10,285 nt of DNA. Source: an uncultured Collinsella sp. (lineage in GTDB: Bacteria; Actinomycetota; Coriobacteriia; Coriobacteriales; Coriobacteriaceae). How positions within the stretch are numbered: position 1 is the first letter of the stretch; every line of letters starts with the position of its first letter. Position numbers and translations under genes: made by a program. Below, in pieces: positions 1 through 8,287 of the stretch. The stretch spans positions 1 through 10,285 of the forward strand of contig CAKUEZ010000071.1 of NCBI GenBank assembly GCA_934646965.1. Direction: 5' to 3'. The notes under the pieces are model-generated. The model had not been told where the DNA came from. It did no database searches and saw only the letters and a program-made list of their open reading frames with translations.

Positions 1-27
1 CCACGGTCCCGCGTAAAGGTATGTTTT

Positions 28-65
28 CGCTCCCTGGGACCGAATCCTGGGGAGCGTTTTAGTTT
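28..65 (+). terminator. Terminator hairpin in the lysS leader (candidate attenuator)
   Basis: Positions 28-39 pair with 45-56 in a continuous 12-bp stem (CGCTCCC with GGGAGCG at the base, two G-T wobbles higher up) closed by a CCGAA loop. It is followed by TTTTAGTTT at 57-65. The lysS ribosome binding site GAGGAG starts at 66, so there is no room for a promoter between hairpin and gene. Transcription of lysS must therefore pass through the hairpin, which suggests attenuation and not simple termination of an upstream gene. An alternative helix, GGTCCC at 5-10 with GGGACC at 36-41, overlaps the upper stem. Many aminoacyl-tRNA synthetase genes have T-box leaders, but the window starts too late to show one. 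Confidence 0.7.
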
Positions 66-77
66 GAGGAGCTAACT

Positions 78-2042
78 ATGGCAGAGAACCAGAACGCCGC
101 CGATCAGGCATCGACGCTCAACGACGAGCGCGCCACCCGCCTGGCTAAGCGCGCCTCCCTGTTCGAGGCAGGCCAGAATCCGTATCCGGAGCACTCCGAG
201 ATCGAGGACTACGTCGCCGATATCGAGGCTAAGTACGCCGAGCTTGCCGATGGTGAGGATACCGAGGACGTCGTGAAGATCGGCGGCCGTGTGGTTGCCA
301 AGCGCGGTCAGGGCAAGATCATGTTCATCGTCGTCCGCGACGCGACCGGCGAGATTCAGCTGTTCTGCCGTATTAACGACATGGACGAGGCCGCATGGAA
401 CACGCTCAAGGCCCTCGACCTGGGCGACATCCTGGGCGTGACCGGTGTGGTCGTGCGCACCAAGCGCGGCCAGCTCTCCGTCGCCCCCAAGAGCGCAACG
501 CTGCTGTCCAAGGCCGTTCGCCCGCTGCCCGAGAAGTTCCATGGCCTCTCCGACAAGGAGACCCGCTATCGCCAGCGCTATGTCGACCTGATCGCCAACG
601 ACGATGTCCGCGAGACCTTCCGCAAGCGCTCGCAGATCCTCTCCACCTTCCGCCGCTTTATGGAGTCCGACGGCTACATGGAGGTCGAGACCCCCATCCT
701 GCAGACCATCCAGGGTGGCGCCACGGCCAAGCCGTTCATCACGCACTTCAACGCGCTCGACCAGGAGTGCTACCTGCGTATCGCCACCGAGCTGCACCTC
801 AAGCGCTGCATCGTCGGCGGCTTTGAGCGCGTCTTCGAGATCGGCCGCATCTTCCGTAACGAGGGCATGGACCTGACTCACAACCCCGAGTTCACCACGA
901 TGGAGGCCTACCGCGCTTTCTCCGACCTCGAGGGCATGAAGGCGCTCGCTCAGGGTGTCATCAAGGCCGCTAACAAGGCTATCGGCAACCCCGAGGTTAT
1001 CGAGTATCAGGGCCAGACCATCGATCTTTCCGGTGAGTGGGCCAGCCGTCCCATGACCGACATCGTCTCCGACGTGATTGGCAAGCAGGTCACCATCGAC
1101 ACGCCGGCCGAGGAGCTCGCCGCCGCCGCGCGTGAGAAGGGCCTGGAGATCAAGCCCGAGTGGACCGCCGGCAAGATCATCGCCGAGATCTACGACGAGC
1201 TGGGCGAGGACACTATCGTCAACCCCACGTTTGTGTGCGATTACCCCATCGAGGTCAGCCCGCTTGCCAAGCGCTTTGAGGACGATCCGCGTCTGACCCA
1301 CCGCTTTGAGCTGGTTATCGCCGGCCACGAGTACGCCAACGCATTCTCCGAGCTCAACGACCCGGTTGATCAGGCCGAGCGCTTTGCCGCCCAGATGGCC
1401 GAGAAGGCTGGCGGCGACGATGAGGCCATGGAGTACGACGAGGATTACGTGCGCGCGCTCGAGTACGGCATGCCTCCCGCGGGCGGCATCGGCATCGGTA
1501 TCGACCGCGTGGTCATGCTGCTCACCAACCAGGCTTCCATCCGCGACGTGCTGCTGTTCCCGCACATGAAGCCCGAGAAGGGCTTCCAGTCCGGCGCCGC
1601 TGCCGCCAAGGCTGCCGAGGCCGGCAACGCCACGAGCCCGTTCGTCAAGCCGCTCAAGCCTACGGTTGATTATTCCAAGATTGCCGTCGAGCCGCTGTTT
1701 GAGGAGTTTGTCGACTTTGATACCTTCTCCAAGAGCGATTTCCGCGCCGTGAAGGTCAAGACGTGCGAGGCCGTCAAGAAGTCCAAGAAGCTGCTGAACT
1801 TCACGCTCGATGACGGCTCCGGTACCGACCGTACCATCCTCTCCGGCATTCACGACTACTATAAGCCCGAGGACCTGGTCGGCAAGACCCTGCTCGCCAT
1901 CACCAACCTGCCTCCGCGCAAGATGATGGGTATCCCCAGCTGCGGCATGCTCATCAGTGCCATTCACGAGGAGGAGGGCGAGGAGCGCCTCAACCTGATC
2001 CAGCTCGACGCTTCCATCCCCGCCGGCGCAAAGATGTACTAG
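78..2042 (+). CDS. lysS: Lysyl-tRNA synthetase, class II, with C-terminal tRNA-binding domain
   Basis: This cytoplasmic enzyme charges tRNA(Lys) with lysine using ATP. The 654-residue protein has an N-terminal OB-fold anticodon-binding region (about 60-165) and a class II catalytic core. Motif 2 begins FRNEGMD at 259-265, and motif 3 contains GIGIGIDR at 470-477. After the usual LysRS end near residue 500, an Ala-rich linker leads to a second tRNA-binding domain (about 546-654). This resembles Trbp111 and the C-terminal domain of bacterial MetRS, with FDTFSKSDFRAVKV, LSGI and NLPPRKMMGIPS segments. Ordinary bacterial LysRS is roughly 490-510 residues, so about 140 residues are extra. The start is supported by GAGGAG at 66-71 with 6-base spacing. 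It stands alone, with a leader hairpin before it and a terminator after it. The identification is secure; the role of the added domain (tighter tRNA binding or dimerisation) is inferred. Confidence 0.97.
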   Translation: MAENQNAADQASTLNDERATRLAKRASLFEAGQNPYPEHSEIEDYVADIEAKYAELADGEDTEDVVKIGGRVVAKRGQGKIMFIVVRDATGEIQLFCRINDMDEAAWNTLKALDLGDILGVTGVVVRTKRGQLSVAPKSATLLSKAVRPLPEKFHGLSDKETRYRQRYVDLIANDDVRETFRKRSQILSTFRRFMESDGYMEVETPILQTIQGGATAKPFITHFNALDQECYLRIATELHLKRCIVGGFERVFEIGRIFRNEGMDLTHNPEFTTMEAYRAFSDLEGMKALAQGVIKAANKAIGNPEVIEYQGQTIDLSGEWASRPMTDIVSDVIGKQVTIDTPAEELAAAAREKGLEIKPEWTAGKIIAEIYDELGEDTIVNPTFVCDYPIEVSPLAKRFEDDPRLTHRFELVIAGHEYANAFSELNDPVDQAERFAAQMAEKAGGDDEAMEYDEDYVRALEYGMPPAGGIGIGIDRVVMLLTNQASIRDVLLFPHMKPEKGFQSGAAAAKAAEAGNATSPFVKPLKPTVDYSKIAVEPLFEEFVDFDTFSKSDFRAVKVKTCEAVKKSKKLLNFTLDDGSGTDRTILSGIHDYYKPEDLVGKTLLAITNLPPRKMMGIPSCGMLISAIHEEEGEERLNLIQLDASIPAGAKMY

Positions 2043-2045
2043 GGG

Positions 2046-2072
2046 GTTACGCGGTTCTACGAACCGCGTAAC
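2046..2072 (+). repeat. Perfect 11-bp inverted repeat after the lysS stop codon
   Basis: GTTACGCGGTT (2046-2056) is exactly complementary to AACCGCGTAAC (2062-2072), with a 5-base CTACG loop. It starts three bases after the lysS stop. No T-run follows (the next bases are GGCTCGACG), so it is a poor intrinsic terminator. It could protect the 3' end of the lysS mRNA or be a protein-binding palindrome. Confidence 0.75.
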
Positions 2073-2120
2073 GGCTCGACGCTGCGCGGGCCGCATTTGG
2101 ACAATCTGACGTTCAACTTC

Positions 2121-2155
2121 AAGGGCGCGACCAGAAGGTCAGCGCCCTTTCGTTT
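2121..2155 (+). terminator. Intrinsic terminator of lysS
   Basis: AAGGGCGC (2121-2128) pairs with GCGCCCTT (2142-2149). GACC (2129-2132) then pairs with GGTC (2137-2140) across an AGAA tetraloop, leaving A2141 bulged. The stem is followed by a short T-containing tail (TCGTTT). It lies about 80 bases after the lysS stop and is the best candidate for ending that transcript. Confidence 0.75.
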
Positions 2156-2222
2156 CACGTCACCTTGTCTCAAATGCGACCCGCTCGCTGACTTATGCTC
2201 AACCTATGGTGTCATCTCGCCC

Positions 2223-2287
2223 CAAAAGGACCTTAGTTGGCACTTAGGGACGTTCCTTTTGTGCCGGCACTTGGGGACAGTCCTAGT
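2223..2287. repeat. REP-like intergenic repeat with two 19-nt units
   Basis: Two direct copies of a 19-nt unit lie at 2239-2257 and 2266-2284, identical at 16 of 19 positions (GGCACTT-R-GGGAC-N2-TCCT) and 27 bases apart start to start. Between them is the palindrome GTGCCGGCAC (2261-2270). CAAAAGGA (2223-2230) is complementary to TCCTTTTG (2254-2261), so the first unit can fold. No coding frame explains this. The layout fits repetitive extragenic palindromes, which are often mobilised by a REP-associated tyrosine transposase located elsewhere in the genome. That link is inference, since only one copy is visible here. Confidence 0.6.
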
Positions 2288-2410
2288 CGTCGGAGGTCTA
2301 CCGGCGCGTTGGGGGTTTGCGCCTTCCATGCATGACAGTCGTCTCTTTTATGTTTCCTTTAGCTATCGCTGCCTAGGATGGGGGTTAGTCGATGGGAAGG
2401 GAGCACCGGG

Positions 2411-3991
2411 ATGGACGATGCGAGCGAGCGCGCGATCGAAGAGGATATGCTCGACCAGTTCAATTTCTTTGGTGAAGAGGATGAGGAGCTGGCGGACCGT
2501 CGCAATCCTGCGCCGCTCGATTCCTTTGACCTTGTGGACGATAGGCCGAATGAGGACGAAGACCTGGCGAAAGACGAGCCGAAGGACAAACCGAACATGC
2601 TGCGACCCGACTCGTGGCCTTCGATCCTCCCGCAGCACCATGGTGTGCGTGCTGGCGAACTCCATATGAAAACTGACTGGCGCCAGATCGTGACCGCGGG
2701 CGATCAACTTGCGGTTAACGCACCACTGACCGATAAGTCGTCCATCATCTGCCGCACCGGTATGCTCATGCTCGCAAGCGGCACCGGCGCATGGCGCGTG
2801 CGCGACACCATGAATCGTGTAGCCGCCGTGCTTGGCGTCACTATTCATGTCGACCTGAGTCTCCTGTCGTTTGAATGCACCTGCATCGAGGATGGCCACT
2901 GTTTTAACGAGGTCGTGAGTCTGCCGACTACGGGCGTCAACACCCATCGCATCTGGATGATGGAGAGCTTCTTAAAGGAAATCGAGACGTATGGCCGCCA
3001 CTTTACGGTGCATGAATACCACGAGATGCTCAAAACCGTCGAGAGTTCAAAGCCCGATTATGCCTCGTGGCAGCAAGGGTTGGCGGCTGCCTTTGCCTGC
3101 GCCTCCTTCGTATTTTTGCTCGGCGGCGGCCCGATCGAGATGGCCTGTGCATTTGTCGGCGCAGGCGTTGGCAATTTCGCTCGCTCGCATGTCCTTAAGC
3201 AGGGCCTGGGCCAGTTTAGTGCGCTTACAGTCGGTGTCGCGCTCGCATGTATCTCGTACCTGCTGGCGCTGCTTGGCCTCGACCAGATCATGCCGGGAGC
3301 TATGGCGCATCAAGAGGGGTATATCGGTGCCATGCTGTTTGTGATTCCCGGTTTCCCGCTCATCACGGCGGGTCTCGATATTGCCAAGCTCGACATGCGA
3401 AGCGGTATCGAGCGCCTTTCCTATGCTGTGGCGATTACCGTTATGGCTACGCTTGTGGGCTGGATGGTTGCCGAGTGCGTGGGGTTGGCGCCGGACGATT
3501 TTGCGCCGCTGGGACTTTCGCCGCTGACGTTGACGCTGCTGCGCGTGGTGCTGAGTTTTGTTGGCGTGTTTGGCTTCTCGGTTATGTTCAACAGTCCCGT
3601 CAAGATGGCCGCGGCGGCCGGCCTTATCGGTGCCGTATCGAACACGCTGCGCCTTACCTTGGTTGATGCGCCTACGATTCTGCCTTTTTTGAGCCTAAGC
3701 GCTGGCATGGCTCCCGAGGCGGCCGCCTTTGTCGGGGCCTTGGCATCGGGTCTGCTGGCAAGTCTGGTCGAGCTTAAGCTCACCTACCCACGCATCGCGC
3801 TCACGGTGCCATCGATCGTCATCATGGTTCCGGGCTTGTACCTCTACCGTGCCATGTACTACATGTGCACCTTCGATACCGTCAACATGCTCGGCTGGTT
3901 CGTGCGTGCCATCCTCATCGTGGCGTTTCTGCCCGTGGGCCTATGCGTTGCGCGTACCCTCACCGATTCTCGTTGGCGCCACACGAGCTAA
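2411..3991 (+). CDS. ThrE-family threonine/serine exporter (one-piece, ten predicted TM helices)
   Basis: This is a 526-residue membrane protein of the threonine/serine exporter family (DUF1212/ThrE plus ThrE_2). Residues 1-63 form a very acidic, probably disordered cytoplasmic tail. A soluble domain of about 115-215 begins with LMLASGTGAWRVRDTMNR, matching the family's usual first motif, and contains CTCIEDGHC. About ten hydrophobic segments follow between 220 and 518, in two halves with comparable VIPGFPL and VPGLYLY turns. ATG 2411 is chosen over the in-frame ATG at 2378 because GGGAAGGGAG (2394-2403) sits at the right distance, while 2378 has no good site. Known family members export threonine and serine using the proton gradient; the substrate here is not proven. 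Some bacteria split this protein into YjjP- and YjjB-like subunits, whereas here both halves are fused. The gene has no operon partner and is bracketed by REP-like repeats. Confidence 0.85.
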   Translation: MDDASERAIEEDMLDQFNFFGEEDEELADRRNPAPLDSFDLVDDRPNEDEDLAKDEPKDKPNMLRPDSWPSILPQHHGVRAGELHMKTDWRQIVTAGDQLAVNAPLTDKSSIICRTGMLMLASGTGAWRVRDTMNRVAAVLGVTIHVDLSLLSFECTCIEDGHCFNEVVSLPTTGVNTHRIWMMESFLKEIETYGRHFTVHEYHEMLKTVESSKPDYASWQQGLAAAFACASFVFLLGGGPIEMACAFVGAGVGNFARSHVLKQGLGQFSALTVGVALACISYLLALLGLDQIMPGAMAHQEGYIGAMLFVIPGFPLITAGLDIAKLDMRSGIERLSYAVAITVMATLVGWMVAECVGLAPDDFAPLGLSPLTLTLLRVVLSFVGVFGFSVMFNSPVKMAAAAGLIGAVSNTLRLTLVDAPTILPFLSLSAGMAPEAAAFVGALASGLLASLVELKLTYPRIALTVPSIVIMVPGLYLYRAMYYMCTFDTVNMLGWFVRAILIVAFLPVGLCVARTLTDSRWRHTS

Positions 3992-4060
3992 TTGGTGCAA
4001 GGGGGTCAGGTTACCTTGCACCAAGTTGGTGCAAACAAACCTGTCCCCCTTGCGCCACCA
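3992..4060. repeat. Nested inverted repeat, REP-like, directly after the exporter stop
   Basis: TTGGTGCAAGG (3992-4002) is perfectly complementary to CCTTGCACCAA (4014-4024). TTGCACCAA (4016-4024) is in turn complementary to TTGGTGCAA (4026-4034). An outer pair, 3997-4012 with 4038-4053, matches at 15 of 16 positions. The element can therefore adopt at least three competing foldings. It begins at the base following the stop codon and lacks a T-run, so it is more likely a mobile palindrome or mRNA-protecting structure than a classical terminator. Confidence 0.75.
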
Positions 4061-4061
4061 G

Positions 4062-4132
4062 TAAGTTGCGGAGAAATAGGGACGGAAAAGCCGCTTGAAA
4101 GGTCAAAACAGTCCGTATTCCACCGCAACTTA
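4062..4132. repeat. Second palindromic element (71 bp)
   Basis: TAAGTTGCGG (4062-4071) is perfectly complementary to CCGCAACTTA (4123-4132). Weaker complementarity continues inward. The loop is about 50 bases. It abuts the preceding nested repeat with one base between, but its sequence is different, so two repeat families appear stacked. No coding potential is evident. Confidence 0.6.
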
Positions 4133-4181
4133 GAGGGTGCTGCCGATGATTTGTTTAGGACGGGAAAAAGACGCATCATTC

Positions 4182-4337
4182 GGAGCATTCGCGCTCCACA
4201 TCTCCACAAACTCAACGCTTACGAAGCGCATCCCTTTCGTGTTAGGGTGAGGACACCACATAAGTAGTCGCAGACGCACGTAACACGGGCGGGCGAGATG
4301 AAGTCCTAGTAACTCCATCTTGCCCGCCCGTTTTTGT
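4182..4337 (+). promoter_or_regulatory. Structured leader of the DUF2798 gene, candidate attenuator or riboswitch
   Basis: Small hairpins at 4182-4197 (GGAGC/GCTCC) and 4216-4228 (CGCTT-ACG-AAGCG) precede the large terminator at 4285-4331. CATCTC at 4199-4204 is complementary to GAGATG at 4295-4300, the top of the terminator's 5' arm, giving a possible but short antiterminator helix. I compared it by eye with the fluoride, guanidine-II and tetrahydrofolate riboswitches and found no match. The proposal rests mainly on terminator position, since fewer than 25 bases separate its T-run from the ribosome binding site. Confidence 0.35.
4285..4337 (+). terminator. Strong intrinsic terminator just upstream of the DUF2798 gene
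   Basis: A 16-bp stem pairs 4285-4300 with 4316-4331 and contains one G-T wobble. Its base is ACGGGCGGGC with GCCCGCCCGT. The loop is 15 bases (4301-4315) and the stem runs into TTTTTGTT. It could end transcription from the exporter about 340 bases upstream, but its closeness to the next start codon also allows an attenuator role. Confidence 0.85.
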
Positions 4338-4378
4338 TGGCGGCGCCGCGGCGCAACACAGAAAGGAACCTGCCCTTC

Positions 4379-4972
4379 ATGCCTATCAACAAACGAGAGA
4401 GCCTGCTGTTCACCTTTATCATGTGCTTTTGCATGGTGCTCTGGATGAGCATCTACAACGTTGCCCTGCAGCACGGGGCCATCAACGGCGAGGTCGTTGC
4501 CGCTGCGTGGCTCGGCTTCCCCGTTGCCTACGTCTTTGCCATGTGCTGCGACTGGTTCGTCGCCAGTCCGCTCGCCAAGGGTTTTGCCTTTAAGTACTTG
4601 GTCACGCCGGGCAAGAGCTCGCCGCTCGCCATGACGCTCGCCGTCAGCTCCTGCATGGTCGTTCCCATGGTCATCATCATGTCGCTCTACGGCGCGTGCG
4701 AAGGCTTGTTCCATATGCCCGGCGGCCCGCTCGCAAACCTGCAGGTGTTGCCGATGATGTGGCTTGTCAACATCCCGCGCAACTTTATCATGGCCCTGCC
4801 TTGGAACCTGCTGGCAGCTGGTCCGGTTGCCCGTTTTGTCTTCCGTCGCGCCTTCCCCATGGGCACGGTTTTTGAGCAGCAGCATATGGAGCTCGTGCGC
4901 ATGCCGGGCGCTCCAGTTGCCGATGCCGCCGGCGACGTTGCCGGGAACATGGACGCCGAGCCCGCCTGCTAG
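4379..4972 (+). CDS. DUF2798 domain-containing membrane protein
   Basis: This is a 197-residue inner-membrane protein of unknown function. It appears to contain two DUF2798-like repeats, each with two helices. Repeat 1 (about 6-74) has RESLLFTFIMCFCMVLWMSIYN and ends FVASPLAKGFAFKYL. Repeat 2 (about 82-160) has MTLAVSSCMVVPMVIIMSLYG and ends LLAAGPVARFVFRRAF. The tail after residue 165 is polar and Ala/Asp-rich. ATG 4379 is used, with GAAAGGAA at 4361-4368 as ribosome binding site. The upstream in-frame TTG at 4334 lies inside the terminator T-run and has no binding site. It is a single gene, separated from clpC by about 190 bases. The family assignment is from remembered sequence character and is fairly confident; no reaction or substrate can be claimed. 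Confidence 0.8.
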   Translation: MPINKRESLLFTFIMCFCMVLWMSIYNVALQHGAINGEVVAAAWLGFPVAYVFAMCCDWFVASPLAKGFAFKYLVTPGKSSPLAMTLAVSSCMVVPMVIIMSLYGACEGLFHMPGGPLANLQVLPMMWLVNIPRNFIMALPWNLLAAGPVARFVFRRAFPMGTVFEQQHMELVRMPGAPVADAAGDVAGNMDAEPAC

Positions 4973-5071
4973 ATAACAACTCAAAACCAAACCGCCAAAC
5001 GGACCCGAGCGATTCCTTTTTTGTAGACGTTGTCGCGCGGCTACGGGTGGGAAAGGTCCCAACGGTTAACA

Positions 5072-5077
5072 TATACT
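5072..5077 (+). promoter_or_regulatory. Probable -10 box of the clpC promoter
   Basis: TATACT at 5072-5077 matches the housekeeping sigma -10 consensus except at one position. The region 17 bases upstream (about 5049-5054, GGGAAA) does not resemble TTGACA, so an activator may help. Transcription would start near 5084 and give a leader of about 75 bases containing the hairpin at 5096-5123. Confidence 0.5.
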
Positions 5078-5095
5078 CCATATGGGTAAAGAGAC

Positions 5096-5123
5096 CAAAG
5101 CGCTGCCGCGGGGCGGCGCTTTG
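5096..5123 (+). repeat. Stable hairpin in the clpC leader
   Basis: CAAAGCGC (5096-5103) pairs with GCGCTTTG (5116-5123). A T-G wobble and GCC/GGC continue the stem to a GCGG tetraloop, giving 12 continuous pairs. It is followed by CGTTTGAAAAAAC, a poor T-run. It lies between the putative transcription start and the ribosome binding site AAGAGGAA (5147-5154), so it could affect mRNA stability or premature termination. It could also be a DNA palindrome bound by a repressor. Confidence 0.6.
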
Positions 5124-5159
5124 CGTTTGAAAAAACTAGCTCGTCTAAGAGGAACTAGC

Positions 5160-7802
<2,643 letters not shown>

Positions 7803-7824
7803 GGATTGAACATAACCTTGCAAG

Positions 7825-7863
7825 ATAGGGGCGTTTCCGATGAGGAAGCGCCCCTATTTCTAT
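7825..7863 (+). terminator. Intrinsic terminator of clpC
   Basis: A 14-bp stem pairs 7825-7838 with 7844-7857 (ATAGGGGCG at its base with CGCCCCTAT). It has one G-T wobble and a GATGA loop, and is followed by TTTCTATT. It lies about 22 bases after the clpC stop and separates clpC from the toxin-antitoxin operon. Confidence 0.9.
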
Positions 7864-7885
7864 TGAAATGCGCTCATATCTGCCG

Positions 7886-7915
7886 TGCTATACTAATTTC
7901 AAAGATACGTATAGC
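7886..7915 (+). promoter_or_regulatory. Promoter and operator of the toxin-antitoxin operon
   Basis: TATACT (7889-7894) preceded by TGC forms an extended -10 element. TTGAAA at 7863-7868 is a possible -35 at a long 20-base spacing. An exact inverted repeat, GCTATAC (7887-7893) and GTATAGC (7909-7915), has 15 bases between its arms. The first arm covers the -10 box and the second ends just before the ribosome binding site. Because transcription would start around 7901, the first arm is outside the RNA, so the repeat more likely acts as DNA. This is the expected layout for autorepression by the ribbon-helix-helix antitoxin. Confidence 0.65.
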
Positions 7916-7927
7916 AAAGGAGCCGAT

Positions 7928-8287
7928 ATGTCTACATCGATGCTCGACACACGGCCGGTTCAGATGAACGTGCGCATGGATCGCCAGCTCAAAGAGGCTG
8001 GGGATGCCGTGCTGGCACATATTGGCATGACGCCGTCGCAGGCTGTTCGGGCGCTTTGGGAGTATCTGGTCATCAATGAACGCATGCCTTCAAAGGAGGG
8101 GAGCGCAGAGATTCTCTCCGATGAGGCGAACCAGCAATTCGTGGAATCAAGAGCAGCACAGGGTAGCCATATCATTCGCGATTCGTGCCTCAAATACGGC
8201 ATCCCCATCCCTGAGTTCTCGGGAGACTATGACGACCTCTATGAGGAAGCCATGGCAGAGCGCTATCCCGAGTGGGTGGAACTATGA
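7928..8287 (+). CDS. RelB/DinJ-type ribbon-helix-helix antitoxin
   Basis: This 119-residue protein is probably the antitoxin and autorepressor of the adjacent toxin. Residues 11-50 look like a RelB/DinJ ribbon-helix-helix: a short strand VQMNVRMD for DNA contact, then two helices with GMTPSQAVRALWEYL. The remaining 70 or so residues are acidic and would wrap the toxin; this tail is longer than in the roughly 86-residue E. coli DinJ. ATG 7928 is chosen because AAAGGAG (7916-7922) lies 5 bases upstream; the earlier in-frame ATG at 7868 lies before the probable transcription start. Its stop codon overlaps the start of the PIN gene as ATGA, indicating translational coupling. Codons such as AAA, GAA and TAT are more frequent than in lysS or clpC, a hint of acquisition. 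Family assignment is good; partner specificity is inferred from position. Confidence 0.8.
   Translation: MSTSMLDTRPVQMNVRMDRQLKEAGDAVLAHIGMTPSQAVRALWEYLVINERMPSKEGSAEILSDEANQQFVESRAAQGSHIIRDSCLKYGIPIPEFSGDYDDLYEEAMAERYPEWVEL

Larger units (their letters stand above)
2043..2410. other. Intergenic region between lysS and the ThrE-family gene
   Basis: This 368-base gap contains a perfect hairpin just after the lysS stop (2046-2072), the probable lysS terminator (2121-2155) and a REP-like repeat (2223-2287). The rest (about 2156-2222 and 2288-2393) shows no convincing gene, and I could not identify a promoter for the exporter with well-spaced -35 and -10 boxes. The last part holds a purine-rich ribosome binding site, GGGAAGGGAG, at 2394-2403. 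Open frames crossing this gap have no recognisable protein features and overlap the real genes in other frames. Confidence 0.7.
3992..4378. other. Intergenic region between ThrE-family gene and DUF2798 gene
   Basis: The first 140 bases are two palindromic repeats (3992-4060 and 4062-4132). Bases 4133-4180 show nothing I can name. From 4182 to 4331 a series of hairpins ends in a strong terminator. Bases 4332-4378 hold the T-run and the ribosome binding site of the next gene. A 91-residue open frame spanning much of this gap looks like a chance reading of the repeats: it has no ribosome binding site and no recognisable domain. Confidence 0.65.

Noticed and set aside
72..2096. 674-residue open frame on the minus strand opposite lysS
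   Set aside because: It mirrors the high-GC codon bias of lysS, has repetitive Leu/Gly/Val/Asp-rich content, no recognisable domain, and lysS on the + strand is unambiguous.
2097..2669. 190-residue + strand open frame bridging the lysS-exporter gap
   Set aside because: It crosses the lysS terminator and REP-like repeat, lacks a good ribosome binding site, and overlaps the exporter gene out of frame.
4216..4228. Possible guanidine-II (mini-ykkC) hairpin with an ACG loop
   Set aside because: That riboswitch needs two hairpins with ACGR tetraloops; only one loosely similar stem is visible.
3992..4267. 91-residue open frame in the repeat region after the exporter
   Set aside because: It consists mostly of translated palindromes, has no ribosome binding site and no protein-like features.
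4973..5025. Possible terminator after the DUF2798 gene (T-run at 5016-5021)
   Set aside because: A T-run is present but I could not find a stem longer than about 3 bp directly upstream.
5084..5100. Possible CtsR-like site (GGGTAAA and GACCAAA) in the clpC leader
   Set aside because: Both half-sites depart from the consensus RGTCAAA and the spacing is 2 instead of 3 bases; too weak to annotate.
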